Part shown: positions 23,321 through 34,610 of the stretch, piece by piece
How positions within the stretch are numbered: the first letter of the stretch is position 1
Layout of the letters: each line of letters begins with the position of its first letter
From: Mucidula mucida
Taxonomy: Eukaryota > Basidiomycota > Agaricomycetes > Agaricales > Physalacriaceae
NCBI GenBank assembly: GCA_015501055.1
Contig: JADNYV010000099.1
Location: 62,001 to 126,000 of the forward strand
DNA: 64,000 nucleotides
Direction: 5' to 3'
Notes under the pieces: generated by a model
What the model saw: the letters and a program-made list of their open reading frames with translations, nothing else
What the model was told of the DNA's origin: nothing
Databases searched by the model: none
Made by a program: the position numbers and the translations under genes

Positions 23321-23527
23321 GTAAGGCGTCGTCGATAAAAGATGGGTTGTCCTGGTTGTTGGGTGGCGGATTGGGATGGAGCAGGCAAAGCCATGAGAAG
23401 ATCTGCCTCGAAAGTCTGAGTAAAGAGTTTCCAGTGAAAGCGGGGCACCTACGGTTCCGATGATTTTAGCAAGGTCAGAAAGATCGCTTTCGAAGGACTT
23501 TCGAACGTCAACGAACAAGCGCGACAT
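22993..23527 (-). CDS. Small protein of unknown family (complete tandem copy)
   Basis: ATG 23525-23527 opens MSRLFVDVRKSFESDLSDL. A short intron with donor GTAGGT begins at 23452. The best acceptor is CTCAG, giving a 37-nt intron, and an alternative lies a few bases later. The second exon reads LLMALPAPSQSATQQ, RRLTFGYIFTPDVLFRWAEK, SMRKVAQRRGTVIEVIGEG, LELLVLTEHRFFPNGR and RTRQVLIDEGAP, with stop at 22993-22995. About 160 residues, basic, mostly mixed alpha/beta in character, with no signal peptide or membrane segment. I recognise no domain. Preservation of the reading frame against the truncated copy suggests real coding. Confidence 0.6.
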
Positions 23528-25261
23528 GTGACAACAATGCGAGAACCACGTGAAGTCCGCGAGGCATGAAAGAAAACGACATCTCTATCTCGCGCTACTG
23601 CCTGGAACGAGCATTCGGGTCTCTCATAGCATGTATTCCGGACGTCCTAGGTCGGTCCGAAGTGTCCATGTGCGTGGCAGGCTTGGTTCGCTCCCAAATC
23701 GAGATATACGTCGTCCGAAAGAAAGAAAGAGACCGCTACGTCACGAACGCGTCTTTCGTTTCACCACTTGACAGGCTCAAACCAAGCTCAAACGTTACTC
23801 TTGAACGCGCTGATCGATTCCTAGCCACGCATCTGTAACGTCTTTTATCCCACTCAAACGTTTCCTCTAAATCTAGTGCGCTTTTTTCAGGATAACTGGG
23901 ACTGAAATATAGACGTTCAGAATACGGCTACATTCGCCTCGTTTTCGTGGTTTACTGGGACTGCTCAGTAGCTGCTATCTCATCTTTTCCTTACACCCAA
24001 AATCAGACAAATTTGCAGAATCACCCACGTCCTCCTCACCATGCCAGCTCGTCTTGAGCGTAGACAGAGTGTCAAAGTACGTTCAAGTCAAATCTCCAGC
24101 TCAGCTCAGGGGCGAAGCGATGAATAGCGAAGGAGGAATACTCGATTCCTTGGTGATTTCCCTGTTCACTATCATACGCTCTCTAGAGTATCCGATGAAA
24201 CCGGCTCATCATGTTCTTTGCACACACCTGTGGTTCGACTGCACATCGTCGACTGATCTTTGACGGCCAAATCACTCTGCTCGCGCAATTGCATCTAGGT
24301 TTCCCACCAATGCAGATGAAGAACATGGGAGTCTCTTCACACAATGCCGTATATTTCTGATCAAACGAAGAAGGTCTGTTTAACCGCCCAGTGAACTGAA
24401 GGCTTGAGAATTTGGAATCGTCATCTGGTCCGCCCCTAGATTATAATCACCTAGGACGTTGGTCGAGACATGGGCAAGACGCATCAGATGTGGATACGAG
24501 TGTAAGACTCGCCTAATGGCATACTTTGCACAATGCTCGATCGTGATTGCCGATATTAGACGCTTGTGTCTTTCTTCCACCATCTCTTTCCTAGTCGGAT
24601 ATCGGCAGCGACTTAACACTGCTTTGCTGTGTCGTCGTTTGTGGACCTCTGTCTGCACCCTGCCGGAGTACTTCCATATTTATTCTCCTTGTTATGTTCC
24701 TCCCTTCGGCAAGGCCGTTGCCACTGAGCCGGGTTCGACATGCTGCTTCTGCCGGCGCCTTTTCCTGCTCAAAACAATTCACCCATCAAGGCGTTTATGG
24801 TCAGGCGGTCCCGATAACATGGACACGATCTCACGAATAGTATCCCTTTCAAAGAACGAGATAGTTATTGACATCGGCGTCCTCGTACGACAAGACGCGA
24901 AAGAAAGGAACGTTACGCGTCCATGTAGTGTCTCCTAGTCTCTCATTCATACACTACCTCACAGGCAGCATATTCTACCGTTTTCGACGAGTAGGTGCTT
25001 ATCTTTCGGGCCCTTTTCCATCATCACCTCAGTTTGGGTATGTAGGTCATTAGTGGGGACAGGCTCTCATCCTTGTCACTCCTAAAGGGCTGTAGGAGGC
25101 TTCATCGAGATTTACGACATGAGTTCAACGCGTGTTGGCACCATGACAAATAAATAGCGAAGCGTTCTTTGTTTTCATTTTTCCAGGAGCCTCAATCTCC
25201 TGCCATCGTCTCCCTCCGGTGCGTCCTCTGTTTGGAACGCTTAGGGACGGAACAAACAACG
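23528..25261. other. 1.7-kb region with no supported gene
   Basis: Open frames at 23566-23838 and 24459-24938 (plus) are unfamiliar. The first would start 38 bp from a divergent gene and the second lacks a supported start. I do not annotate them. Confidence 0.45.
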
Positions 25262-26503
25262 ATGCTCGCGCCACCATCCGAGCGCGTCTCTCCCGAATGG
25301 GAGTTTCACGTAACCGAGTGCGTCTGCAAATCCTTCCCCGATGCTCATCATGATCCTCATCGAATCGAAACTTATAGTCACTTGGATCAAGGCAAGTCTG
25401 CCTTGTTCAATAACGCAGCGAACGTCCTTTGTCAGGATGTCGATGTGGAGATGGTTGGTCCACATGCACGCCTCCAATGATAAGCAGAATTTTAATAGCA
25501 TTGTCAGATCGATATCTTCCGCTTCCATTTGGACAAGGAATCCTGTCGATCTCCTCTACCCATCACGCTGTCCGACTTTGGAGATTGCCTAAGTCCAGGA
25601 TCGCCACCGCCGGCCAACCTCGCCTCTGTTGACTTTACTCCGGAGCCTTGTGGTGAACGCGTTGGACCGAAGGACGGACCCAGTCCGTTCTTTTCTTTTT
25701 CGCCGTTCTCACCACAATCCAACATATCTGAATCTCCTTCTCCCACCGTTAATCCATTCGAGTTGGAGCCACCATGCACCCCTCCGATGTCGCCCTCGCC
25801 CTCGCCTTCCCCGATCGATTCTGATTTCCTATTGCCGCCGGACGCCTCTCACTGTGACCTTGCCAGTCCTCTCTTGCCAATAACACCACTTCATCAGATA
25901 TGGGACGAGTTTTTGCACGACCCCTACCTCGATTCACTGGGAGAGGCGATGCGAGGACTCAGTTATCCCTCCAGTCCTCCGAGTCTCTCAACGACGTCCT
26001 CCTATTCCTCGCAAGACAACGATTGCTCATCGCTTCCGTCTCCCGCTCCATCAACTGCACCATTCGCAGCATCGTCCCCGTCCCCATCGAGTTCTACTCT
26101 GCAAGAGCTCGATGAGGACGAAGACCTTGACGAGAACGCACCCATATATCACCTTCTTACTGGGTCCCCGACTGGTCGGGCACATAAGGAAGAAGGCGAA
26201 TACTTCCCTTGCCCATATCCCGGCTGCTTCATCAAGCCCTTCGGTCGCTGCAATGACATGAAGAGGCACCTCAACTCTGTTCATCTCAAGAGCGGAGTAC
26301 CCTGTCCTTTCTGTGGCAGGTCATTAACGAGGAAAGACGCGGTGCGGCGACATTGTAAAAGCAAAGGATGTCCTGTCTTGACGAGAATACGGCAAAGACA
26401 TAGACATCTCGGCGGGAAGATACCGGATACATTGACTCTTCGTCAAGCTCGATATGTGCCGGAACAGTACTTGGAGAGGTTCTGGACAAGGGAGGTGGAC
26501 TAG
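25262..26503 (+). CDS. C2H2 zinc-finger protein (putative transcription factor)
   Basis: ATG 25262 starts exon 1 (64 codons, MLAPPSERVSPEWEF to CQDVDVEM). A 54-nt in-frame intron (25454-25507) leads to exon 2 (IDIFRFHLDKES to WTREVD, stop TAG 26501-26503), giving 395 residues. The centre is disordered and Ser/Pro/Asp-rich, typical of an activation region. Two C2H2 fingers lie near the C-terminus: CPYPGCFIKPFGRCNDMKRH with a following H, and CPFCGRSLTRKDAVRRHC. A basic tail follows (RIRQRHRHLGGK). The first finger is preceded by an acidic LDEDEDLDENAP patch. The role is inferred as DNA binding in the nucleus. No specific orthologue is recognised. Confidence 0.85.
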
Positions 26504-28561
26504 GTTGATCCTTATCCCAGGCACAGCATGGACTTTCTTCGATTCATCAATTGCATTATGTTCTAGCATTATCATGTTTTCATGCGCTCTCTACTTTTAA
26601 CGACGACAAAAATTTTGGGTTCAGTACTTGCTACTGTGAATCCAAAGAGCCACGGCCCTTCGGACCGATGTTCAACGCTATCATAAGGTACGCAAGGGCG
26701 GCGCAATGGTGAGATCCAAAACAAGTACCGTCGACGCATACAAGCTGGAATATACTACAACATCCCTATATCTCGTTATTAGGCTTCAAGTTTCGCCGCG
26801 TCGTTCGCACCATGTTCTGCCCATCCTCTAGTACTGACCGCCGTGTCTCGTCTCTTCCCTCTTGCGCATCACCCGTTGTTCGTCAAGTCAAATCCTTACG
26901 ATTTGCGAGACGAATTCGCTTCTCTGCGCTATGTCCGCACACACACTAGTTTTCCTGTCCCCACCGTCTACTTCGTTCCCGGAACATTGGGTATTTGGAG
27001 ATACCATTTTGGTGGACCTGGTGTAGATATCTGTCCGGCCTATCATGATCTCCCGGGAATCTTAGAGGAGTATGTGTGGCAGCCAAATCTTTTGGTGTTC
27101 GAAGTTTGCCATGACCAAAACGCGTACATGAAAAGCTATAGCCATGGAAGCTTTGGCTCTCTGATCTCAGGTATGTTATCACACAAACCTTGATGCTTGC
27201 AAGATTTTACTCCTGCTTTCCTTCCAGCACATCCTGGCACGTGTTCTCGTTACGCGTCCCAAGGTCCCAAGACAATTCGCCGCAGTCCGTGCGCGCGCTT
27301 GCCAGGTTAGGGACATCTTCATGCTTGAAAACCAGGATACAGCAGCTTGCAACTAGGCTTAGCCGACTTGGCCCGAATAGGATAGTTAATTTCTGCATTG
27401 TGAACTAGCCTCCCAAATCGCGCTCCGATCTACCGCCATTGCGTTTTGAAGAAGTCTCAAGAGTACCTCGGACTTTGTTACAACTCTATCATCGAGTTCC
27501 TGGTCTAATTCATACCTTAATCTCCCGAATCACGGTTTACTTGGTAGATCATCTATTTCATCGTGGAACCAAGCCACTCCCGCTCTCAACTAAGCAGCGT
27601 TGGACATGAAGAATGCTGGTGAATCCTTAGATCAATCATCAATCAGAGAATACTCATCTAATTCTAGCTTCGGGATGGATGGTATTGGGAAGTCTACGAG
27701 CGACACACGTTAGAGGATGGCCAACGGACAATTCCCTATCACATAAGATCTCTGTTCCCGTCCAGACAGACTCGACTTTGTTTCATATAAGAACGTAGAG
27801 GTGCCAAGAGCGTAGACATGGCTCAAGATCAGTTAGTAGAGTACAATGGCTACGTACTGTACTCGTCCCTCGCGCTGAGGATCAAGTGGGTCAACGATTG
27901 AATGGCATGATCTGCAACATTCCACCTCATCACAAAGTGTACATCATCTATCAAGTTCCGACGGGCGAAATACACGACAAACCCGGGACCAGTGGCAGCT
28001 TCAGTCGATAGCTCGAGCTACAGTATTGGGTCCGACCCTGTGGCGTCACGTAGAAACCATCTATATCATTCTATGGCCCGACGTCGACGCGCTTAAGATC
28101 TTCTACCAGTGTGCTTCATGTAGAAGTGCCTGGCAATCACGTCTCGAGTCTTTCGGAGATCGGCGTCGGGACAGCTGCACAAGGTATCAAGCCTCAGGGT
28201 CGCCGCTATTGCCCATCAGTCCAATTCTTCTTGCGAGATGCCCTGTAAAACGGGTTGGTGTGTGTAGATGGCCCTTTCGTTCCTCCCCACCTACCCCCTC
28301 CCATGTCCGATGGAAATGCCACACAGCCTGGGAGCGACCTTTACCAGACCGTTTATGACTGCGTCAAGTTTGGCCGGATGGGAAATGTACGTGGTGATTT
28401 CGTGAGGGCAGAAGCGCGGACTGATATAGCGATGTGTACTAGGGTCTCTTATGTATGTGCTTGTTCCATGAAATCCGTCCACGTCCACGTCCGCTCACGA
28501 TGACCAAGACGCCTGCGTGGCGATGTTCGTACGTCTGTCTGGCTGTCAAGACGCGATCGAC
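26504..28561. other. 2-kb region with only a kinase-like fragment
   Basis: Apart from the fragment at 26843-27193, no coherent coding region is visible. The DNA looks like decayed intergenic sequence. Confidence 0.45.
26843..27193 (+). pseudogene. Fragment resembling an aminoglycoside-phosphotransferase-like kinase
   Basis: The stretch LRDEFASLRYVRTHTSFPVP followed by TVYFV resembles the N-lobe of fungal APH/choline-kinase-like proteins, in which an E..LRFV..HTSIPVP block precedes the nucleotide-binding hinge. No catalytic HGD loop or DxD motif is found downstream, and no ATG is in frame at the start. It is probably a relic. Confidence 0.3.
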
Positions 28562-30066
28562 ATGGCATCTAATCTAGGCGATATGCAGCTGTATGATTAC
28601 TGTTTGACGGTCTACGACGAGGTAGGAACGATTTGAGCGCTGTCATTGCAACGTTAACAACTAACCTGAACAGATACGGTATATCTGGAAACCGCGCCGA
28701 ATATCTTGACGTCGGTCACGTTTATGCTCGCTCGTTATCCAGTCTTCGCGTCTGTGATATTGATTCTCTTTCCTGTGCGTAAAAATGCCCTCCCTCCTCC
28801 AGTCGCTGCTTACGCTTCTCAGGCCTACATCAACCAACGCGGAAATTACACCGTGCTGCTTTCTGACGTAGTCACCGGTGAGGAAGTTGACGGGATTCCA
28901 TTCGGGACTAACTTCATACTAGCACTGCGATTACTCGGCATCATCGCCTCAGAATGTGAAGTGTTTACCGGCTCCGCGTTTATTTCTGCATTCTTATTCT
29001 TTCTTCTCCAAAGTCATCTGGCTGTCAGGACATGGGCCATATGGGAGAAACGCCGCATCATCTCATCATATTGACTGTATTCTCTGTGGTCCGTCTATCA
29101 TCCTCTTCTTTCTATCAAACTAATCTCTCGTTCTAAGTCTGCTGTAGTACCCGCAGCGGTCGTAGTCGCAAAGACATCATGACCGCTCGAGGTATGTGCC
29201 TTCCTCACAGTGATATTGCACATTTATCGGATAGTCGATCCAGTCATAGCGACCTACTCGGACTGTCGGATGATCATCAGCGAAGTGACGAATGCATATG
29301 TCGTGCCATATGTCCTTACTCTCGTTTACGAAGGCAGTGAGTACTCTGCGTCTCTCTCTCTTTCTCCTTACGCTGATATCCATTTAGTTACACTGACCAT
29401 CTCTCTTATCCGAATAACGCGTTGGCGCAAGCGGATCCCTAAGCGGATACGCGCGCCACTTTTAGATGCTCTATGGAGGGACGGTAAGCTCGTATTTGAA
29501 ATCATAACTTCCTTCTCATACCATTCGCCCTAGGTGTATTCTATTTCTCGTGGACCCTCGGTGAGACCTATGCAGACGTTGTATCGCCCAGACTGATTCA
29601 CCACCACTTTAGTCTTGAGCTTCCTGAACATCGCCATCATTGTCCAATCATCCGTATGTCCCGAAGCCATTCGATTTAATATCCTACCACTCACTCAAAT
29701 ATCAAAGTCCAACCAATTCCGTTCCGGAGCGTCCGAGTAAGTCAGGCATACCTCGCGCCTATATAAGTATTGAACGTCCATCAGACTCCAAGCGTTATGC
29801 ACAGCATCCTTTCATGCCGCGTCGTTCTGGTGCGGTTCACTGATAGTACTTTATCTACATATGTACTGAAACATAGCCTCTCTGCAGCACCTCGCAGGCT
29901 CAAGGGTCCCAAAAGACATCAACTCGTCCGGGTGCTCGCTATATACGAATCCCGCATCCAGTTCACGACACAGATAGAATTCACGGAGCAGGATCTCCCG
30001 CCGAGAGACTCGTACGAACGTGATGGAGTGCATGGCCGAAATCACGACACACGAGACTCTGTGTGA
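28562..30066 (+). CDS. Multi-pass membrane protein, DUF6533-like, with two frame breaks
   Basis: ATG 28562 gives MASNLGDMQLYDYCLTVYDE and, after an intron at 28621, IRYIWKPRRIS. This is the N-terminal signature of the DUF6533 family, membrane proteins of unknown role that are greatly expanded in agaricomycetes. Hydrophobic segments follow (MLARYPVFASVILILFPV, TVFSVV, NAYVVPYVLTLVYEG, VTLTISLIRI, LSFLNIAIIVQSS), with a terminal MHSILSCRVVL block before TGA 30064-30066. The frame breaks at about 28711 (TCTTG before ACG, where TGG would keep the frame) and about 29062 (ATCTC, where ATCTTC would). Both are single-base losses in two-base runs, like those in the Lon gene, so the gene may be intact in the organism. 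Confidence 0.6.
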
Positions 30067-30432
30067 TGCCATGGTTCAGCCTCTGTTAATGTATTCTTAG
30101 TAGTGGAAAAGTATCATCTGTACTGTTGTATGTATGGCAATCTCATTTTTTGGACTATTCTTGTCCGGTTTCGATGTTTGTCCAATACGCAGCTTGGATA
30201 TCAATGTGGTTGTTGAAAAGGTGATCAGCGCATCCATTCAATAGAGTTCGACTACGACTGTACCACACATAGCAAGTTAATCATTTGAGCGTAAATAGTA
30301 CAGTATGGAGGTACATGCAATGTCGTTAGATGTGAAGAAAAATATGTAAAGGAATGACCAACAGCAACGACGAAATACCATATACATACGAAATACAACA
30401 TTCCACCACCGAGTTGAAAGAGAAAAACGTCA
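30067..30432. other. Intergenic region between convergent genes
   Basis: Holds the 3' ends of the membrane-protein and Lon genes. No other feature seen. Confidence 0.6.
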
Positions 30433-33399
30433 TCAAAGCCTCGACTCGACCATAACCGCACCACGCCGCCACGCCAGCGTCGCAGGTCCAAACGCTGCAT
30501 CAAGCGCCTCACGAATACTCCTCACAAACACAAACTCCATCTCGTTCCGGATCTCGGGCGCAACATCGTGTTCCACGTCCTTCCGATTTGCCCACGGGAG
30601 AATGACTTTCGTAATATGTGCCCGATGAGCTCCCAAGACCTTGTGGTTTGAACTGTTAACCATCGAAACCCATTCGACGACACGGTGGACGCTCACCTTC
30701 TCCTTGATCCCGCCGACCGGCGTAACATGCCTCGGAGCGTAATCTCGCCCGTCATTGCAATGTTCGAGGGTACCAGGGCACCAGTAAGCAACGACACAAA
30801 GGCACACGTCATGGCCACCCCAGCGCTCGGACCATCTTTCTTCGTTGCGCCCGCAGGAAGATGCAGATGAATATCGATATTCTCAGTCTTGAGTGGGTCG
30901 ACACTCCGTGCTTGGTCAGACCCAAGTCGTATGCATGTCGCTTGACCCAGCTCAGGGCGAGTTCCGAACTCTCTTGATAACCTTGAACGTCTTCGCGTTA
31001 AATAGTTCCAGTAGAAAAGTAAAAAGACACACATCGCCCAAGCTCCCGTCAGCTTAAGGTGGCCGGTGCCGGGCACCATCATCGTCTCCACAGGCATAAC
31101 ACCACCCTCGCCCTGTCCCATTACGACTAAGCCGAACACAACGCCCCGACCTCTTCGCGATCCTTCTCCTCGCCTTCCCATCTCGAAATACCAAGCATCT
31201 TCTCCAGATCACTCTCCTCGACAACAGGCGAATACGTCTTCTCCATGCCGTCACTGATGAGCTTCCCATCCGTGATCATCTTTGGATGTCCCCCTTCCAC
31301 ATCGTTGTCAATATACTCGGCCCATTCAACGGCCTTGAAGCGGACGACAGCCCAATAGCACGCTCCAGACTACGTACGCCAGCCTCGCGAGTGTATCGTG
31401 TGGCAATGTGTAGTAACGCTGGCTCAGTGATGGTAACAAGTTCTTCCCGCAGTCCGTTGGCGTGATCTGCTTGGGCAAAGGAAACGGCGAGCATGTGCAT
31501 CTTCTCGTCATAAGTGTATCCTGCCAATCACATCAGTCATCTAAAAGAGTCTCCAGACAGATCCGAAACTCGTACCCGAAGTTGAATGACCTCGCAACGA
31601 TCTAACAGCGGTCCTGATATCGTGTCAAGGCTGTTGCTCGTGCAATGAACAGCACTTGACTAAGATCAACAGGAACGTTCAGATAATGATCCTGAAGGAC
31701 GTTTTCAGCAATGAGCGACATCAGTCAAGCAAACGCACCATGAATGTGTGATTCTGCTCTGGATCGAGAACCTCGAGCAATGCGGCTCCTGGATCGCCGT
31801 GGAATTGCTCTGGCCGATCTTGTCGATTTCATCGAGGAGGAGGACAAAGTCCTTCCTACCCGCCTTCCTCATCGCCTGAACAATTAAGCCCGGTCCGCTA
31901 GCGACGTAGGTACGTCTATGTCCACGAATCTCGGCCTCATCACGAACACCGCCGAGGGAGATGCGCTGGAACGGCCTGTCCAGGGCCTTGGCAATAGACT
32001 GTCCCAAAGACGTCTTTCCGACACCAGGTGGACCGACAAATAGCAATATAGGTCCTTTGACGTTCTTTTTGGCGCGTTAGGTGCCAACATGGGCGTCGGT
32101 GCTTGCTGGTAAGGAACCATCGCCTTGTCCCCACTGCCTTCAATCTGCTTGAGTCCCGCCACCTGGGGCTGTTGCTCTTCGGCGTTCATATCTCGCAACC
32201 GCACCACGCCAAATACTCATCAAGCGACGCTTGATTTTCTCCAGACCAAAGTGATCCTTGTCGAGCTGAGTGCGCGCGCTCGTGAGAAAGGCTTTATCCT
32301 TCAGCGGGGAGGCGCCGATACCCGCCTGACCCCATGGCACACTGGTAAGCCACTCAAGGTAGTTGCGGATGACGCCGTTCTCGACGCTACCCTGGGGAAT
32401 ACGCTTCAGGCGACGCCACTCGCGGACACCCATCTTGCGCTCTTCGGACCCGTGTTCCATAGCTTCAATTTTGCGTTTGAGGTCGGCGAGGTCGTCGGCA
32501 TCGTGTTGCTCGTCGTCGTCAAGCTCACTTGGAGCGTCAGACGCGTTGTTGGCTCCTGCATTACGCGGACTGTTGGAGGTGAGGGAATGCAACTCGCGCT
32601 GAATAGCGGCGAGCTGCTGGCGAAGGAAGAATTCCTTTTGCTGTTTGGATAGAGACTCGTCCACGGCAGAGGCAATCTTTTTCGAAACTTCCGAAATAGA
32701 GGCTTGTTTGAGGAAAATATCGGTGGCGAGAGTAAGACGTGTCTCGGAGTCCGGTGTACTGAGGATGGCTGAGAAATACAGCATCAATATAATACTTGGA
32801 AAGTCGAAGATTGTGCTCACAAAGCTTGTCGTCGTACTCTCCATTGATGCTACCAATCAGAACATCAGCCATCCACGGAGCGCGGGCGTCGGTGATATCA
32901 TCGAGCATGCTGGCAATCTTCTGATAGCCTTCCTTTCGCGACGACTGTACGGCATCTTTGGCCAGTCTATCGAGAAGCCTGAGAGCGCTGTGTTTAAACT
33001 TTTCGACCACGTCGCGAGAAGGAATGCGTTCTGTAGGTGGATATTCAATCTCATGGACGGGTAAAAGGGTGTCGGCTTGGGGTGTGAAGGGGTAGTGAGG
33101 TGTACACGCGTCAAACCATGTAGAGAGACGAGATATGGCTGGCGGGGATTCCTGGCCGGGGGTCGGACGAGACGAAGTATCCGGGTAGCGGTTCCCCATT
33201 CCGCAAAGGTCGGCGAAGTAGTAGCGGATGGGGAATTGGTGATGGGGACGGCGGCGACAACCGGTAAAGCATCCGATTGCTCAATAAGAGCCAGAACGGC
33301 CTCCCCTTGCTCTTTGGAAAGAGCCATGGTAAAGCGGGAAGCCGGTAGGAGAATCAGAGGATGCGGCAGCGCCAGGACGGGTAGTTTGGAGGTCGCCAT
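30433..33399 (-). CDS. Peroxisomal Lon protease (LON2/PLN type), many apparent single-base losses
   Basis: ATP-dependent AAA+ serine protease for peroxisomal matrix quality control. ATG 33397-33399 opens the LON substrate-binding domain ([18 protein letters not shown]). Then come the helical region ([17 protein letters not shown]), Walker [10 protein letters not shown], Walker B LLLDEIDK, and the protease domain with catalytic Ser in [10 protein letters not shown] and the catalytic-Lys motif VGGIKEK. The C-terminus is VMVESRL, a PTS1-type peroxisomal signal. Real introns are seen (for example the one after DDKL, the one after HTFM and the one before VLGAHRAH). Between motifs the frame shifts about sixteen times. 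Every shift is repaired by adding one base to a short homopolymer (for example near 30729, 30906, 31046, 31351, 31477, 31635, 31810, 32068, 32205 and 33080). Family identity is certain, but integrity of the gene is not. Confidence 0.9.
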
Positions 33400-34610
33400 G
33401 ATAGACAGCGAGCGGCAGAGGATATGAGAGTACAAATCGAAACAAAGATAATTGGTGGTTCAAGGTGAAGCAGGCAATAGGAAGGCGAGTAATACCGAAA
33501 CAGTCGTGACGGCTCTGGTCAAGTAGTACCCCGCGTTGCCACGTGATGTCTCTTTGACACATGCTTTCGGTTCCCCGAACGGCGAGAGTTGAGATCCACT
33601 CAATCCTCCCCTGCCTCACATGCGACGCACCCCGAGGATCACTCATCAGTAGCTTCCTGCGATCTTTCTCTGCTGTCGTTGTAGCAACATTACGCCCTAA
33701 GCCTTAGTTTGAGTATCCAGGACGTTCTCTTCCTTCTGTTGAAATTTCCTCGTTCTGGGTGCTAGACGCGACGAGAATTTCCCTCTGTACACTCTACGCC
33801 AATACGTTCGTTCTGGATCTTGCTGCTGTCCTTCACCCGAGTCGCAAAAAATAATCTATTCGCCATGCTATCAAGCCGCTGTTTGCTATCAACCTATGTC
33901 ATGCTTACGATGTCGGAGAACTCTGAGGGAGGTATCATCCGAAATGGATCTTCTATTTGCTATAATGTCAGTTGACGACACTTGGATGTATCAATGCGCC
34001 ACAAGTTGCTAAATGATTTCTTCGATAAGTATACGCCGTGTACGGGCGACATTTATTTATATTGTATTGACAGGGCTTTGACATGGTGTACGGCGAGATT
34101 ATGTTCCACGAATACGCATCATTGACTCTTCATCCCCACGGGCATCCATACGAATCTTTCGAAGGTCGTATCTGGATTTCGGTCTCTTGCCTTTATATGC
34201 TTCCTTATCAGCGTGCTCCACGCTTATGTCTGTCCTTGCAGGTCAACACAAGAGCAAATGCCGTACGTTTACCTACGTGTTGTAATTTCCGCAAGACTAA
34301 AGGTTATGTGTTAGCGAATTTACGTCTGTGTGTTAAATTTGCCGATGACAAGCCCCCACCAAGGCGAAGGAACTCGAGTCTACAATCACAGCTGATCAAG
34401 TTTCGGCTTTACCCAAATGTTCTAGAAGGTATGTGAAGCAATATATGTAGCTGCACGCGTATATACCCTATACACGCGAATATCAGGCATTTTTTACGCG
34501 CCATGGCGGTGGCGAGTGAACGAGGCACGCAAGATGCCGGATTATTGAAACTCCGATAGGCGGATGAATTCCAGCGGGGTTACGATTTTCGCATCTCCCT
34601 TTTACTCAAC
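33400..34610. other. Divergent intergenic region of Lon and DEF1-like genes
   Basis: 1.2 kb carrying both promoters. A short open frame at 34083-34436 shows no recognisable domain. No clear TATA box next to either start. Confidence 0.45.

Noticed and set aside
23566..23838. 90-codon plus-strand frame next to the small tandem gene
   Set aside because: Would start only 38 bp from a divergent gene start and has no recognisable feature.
24459..24938. 159-codon plus-strand frame with several cysteines
   Set aside because: Start is not an ATG, and no recognisable domain or flanking exon was found.
26843..27193. Intact APH-type kinase gene
   Set aside because: Only the N-lobe-like segment is visible. 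The catalytic HGD-type loop and an in-frame ATG are missing, so it is listed as a fragment.
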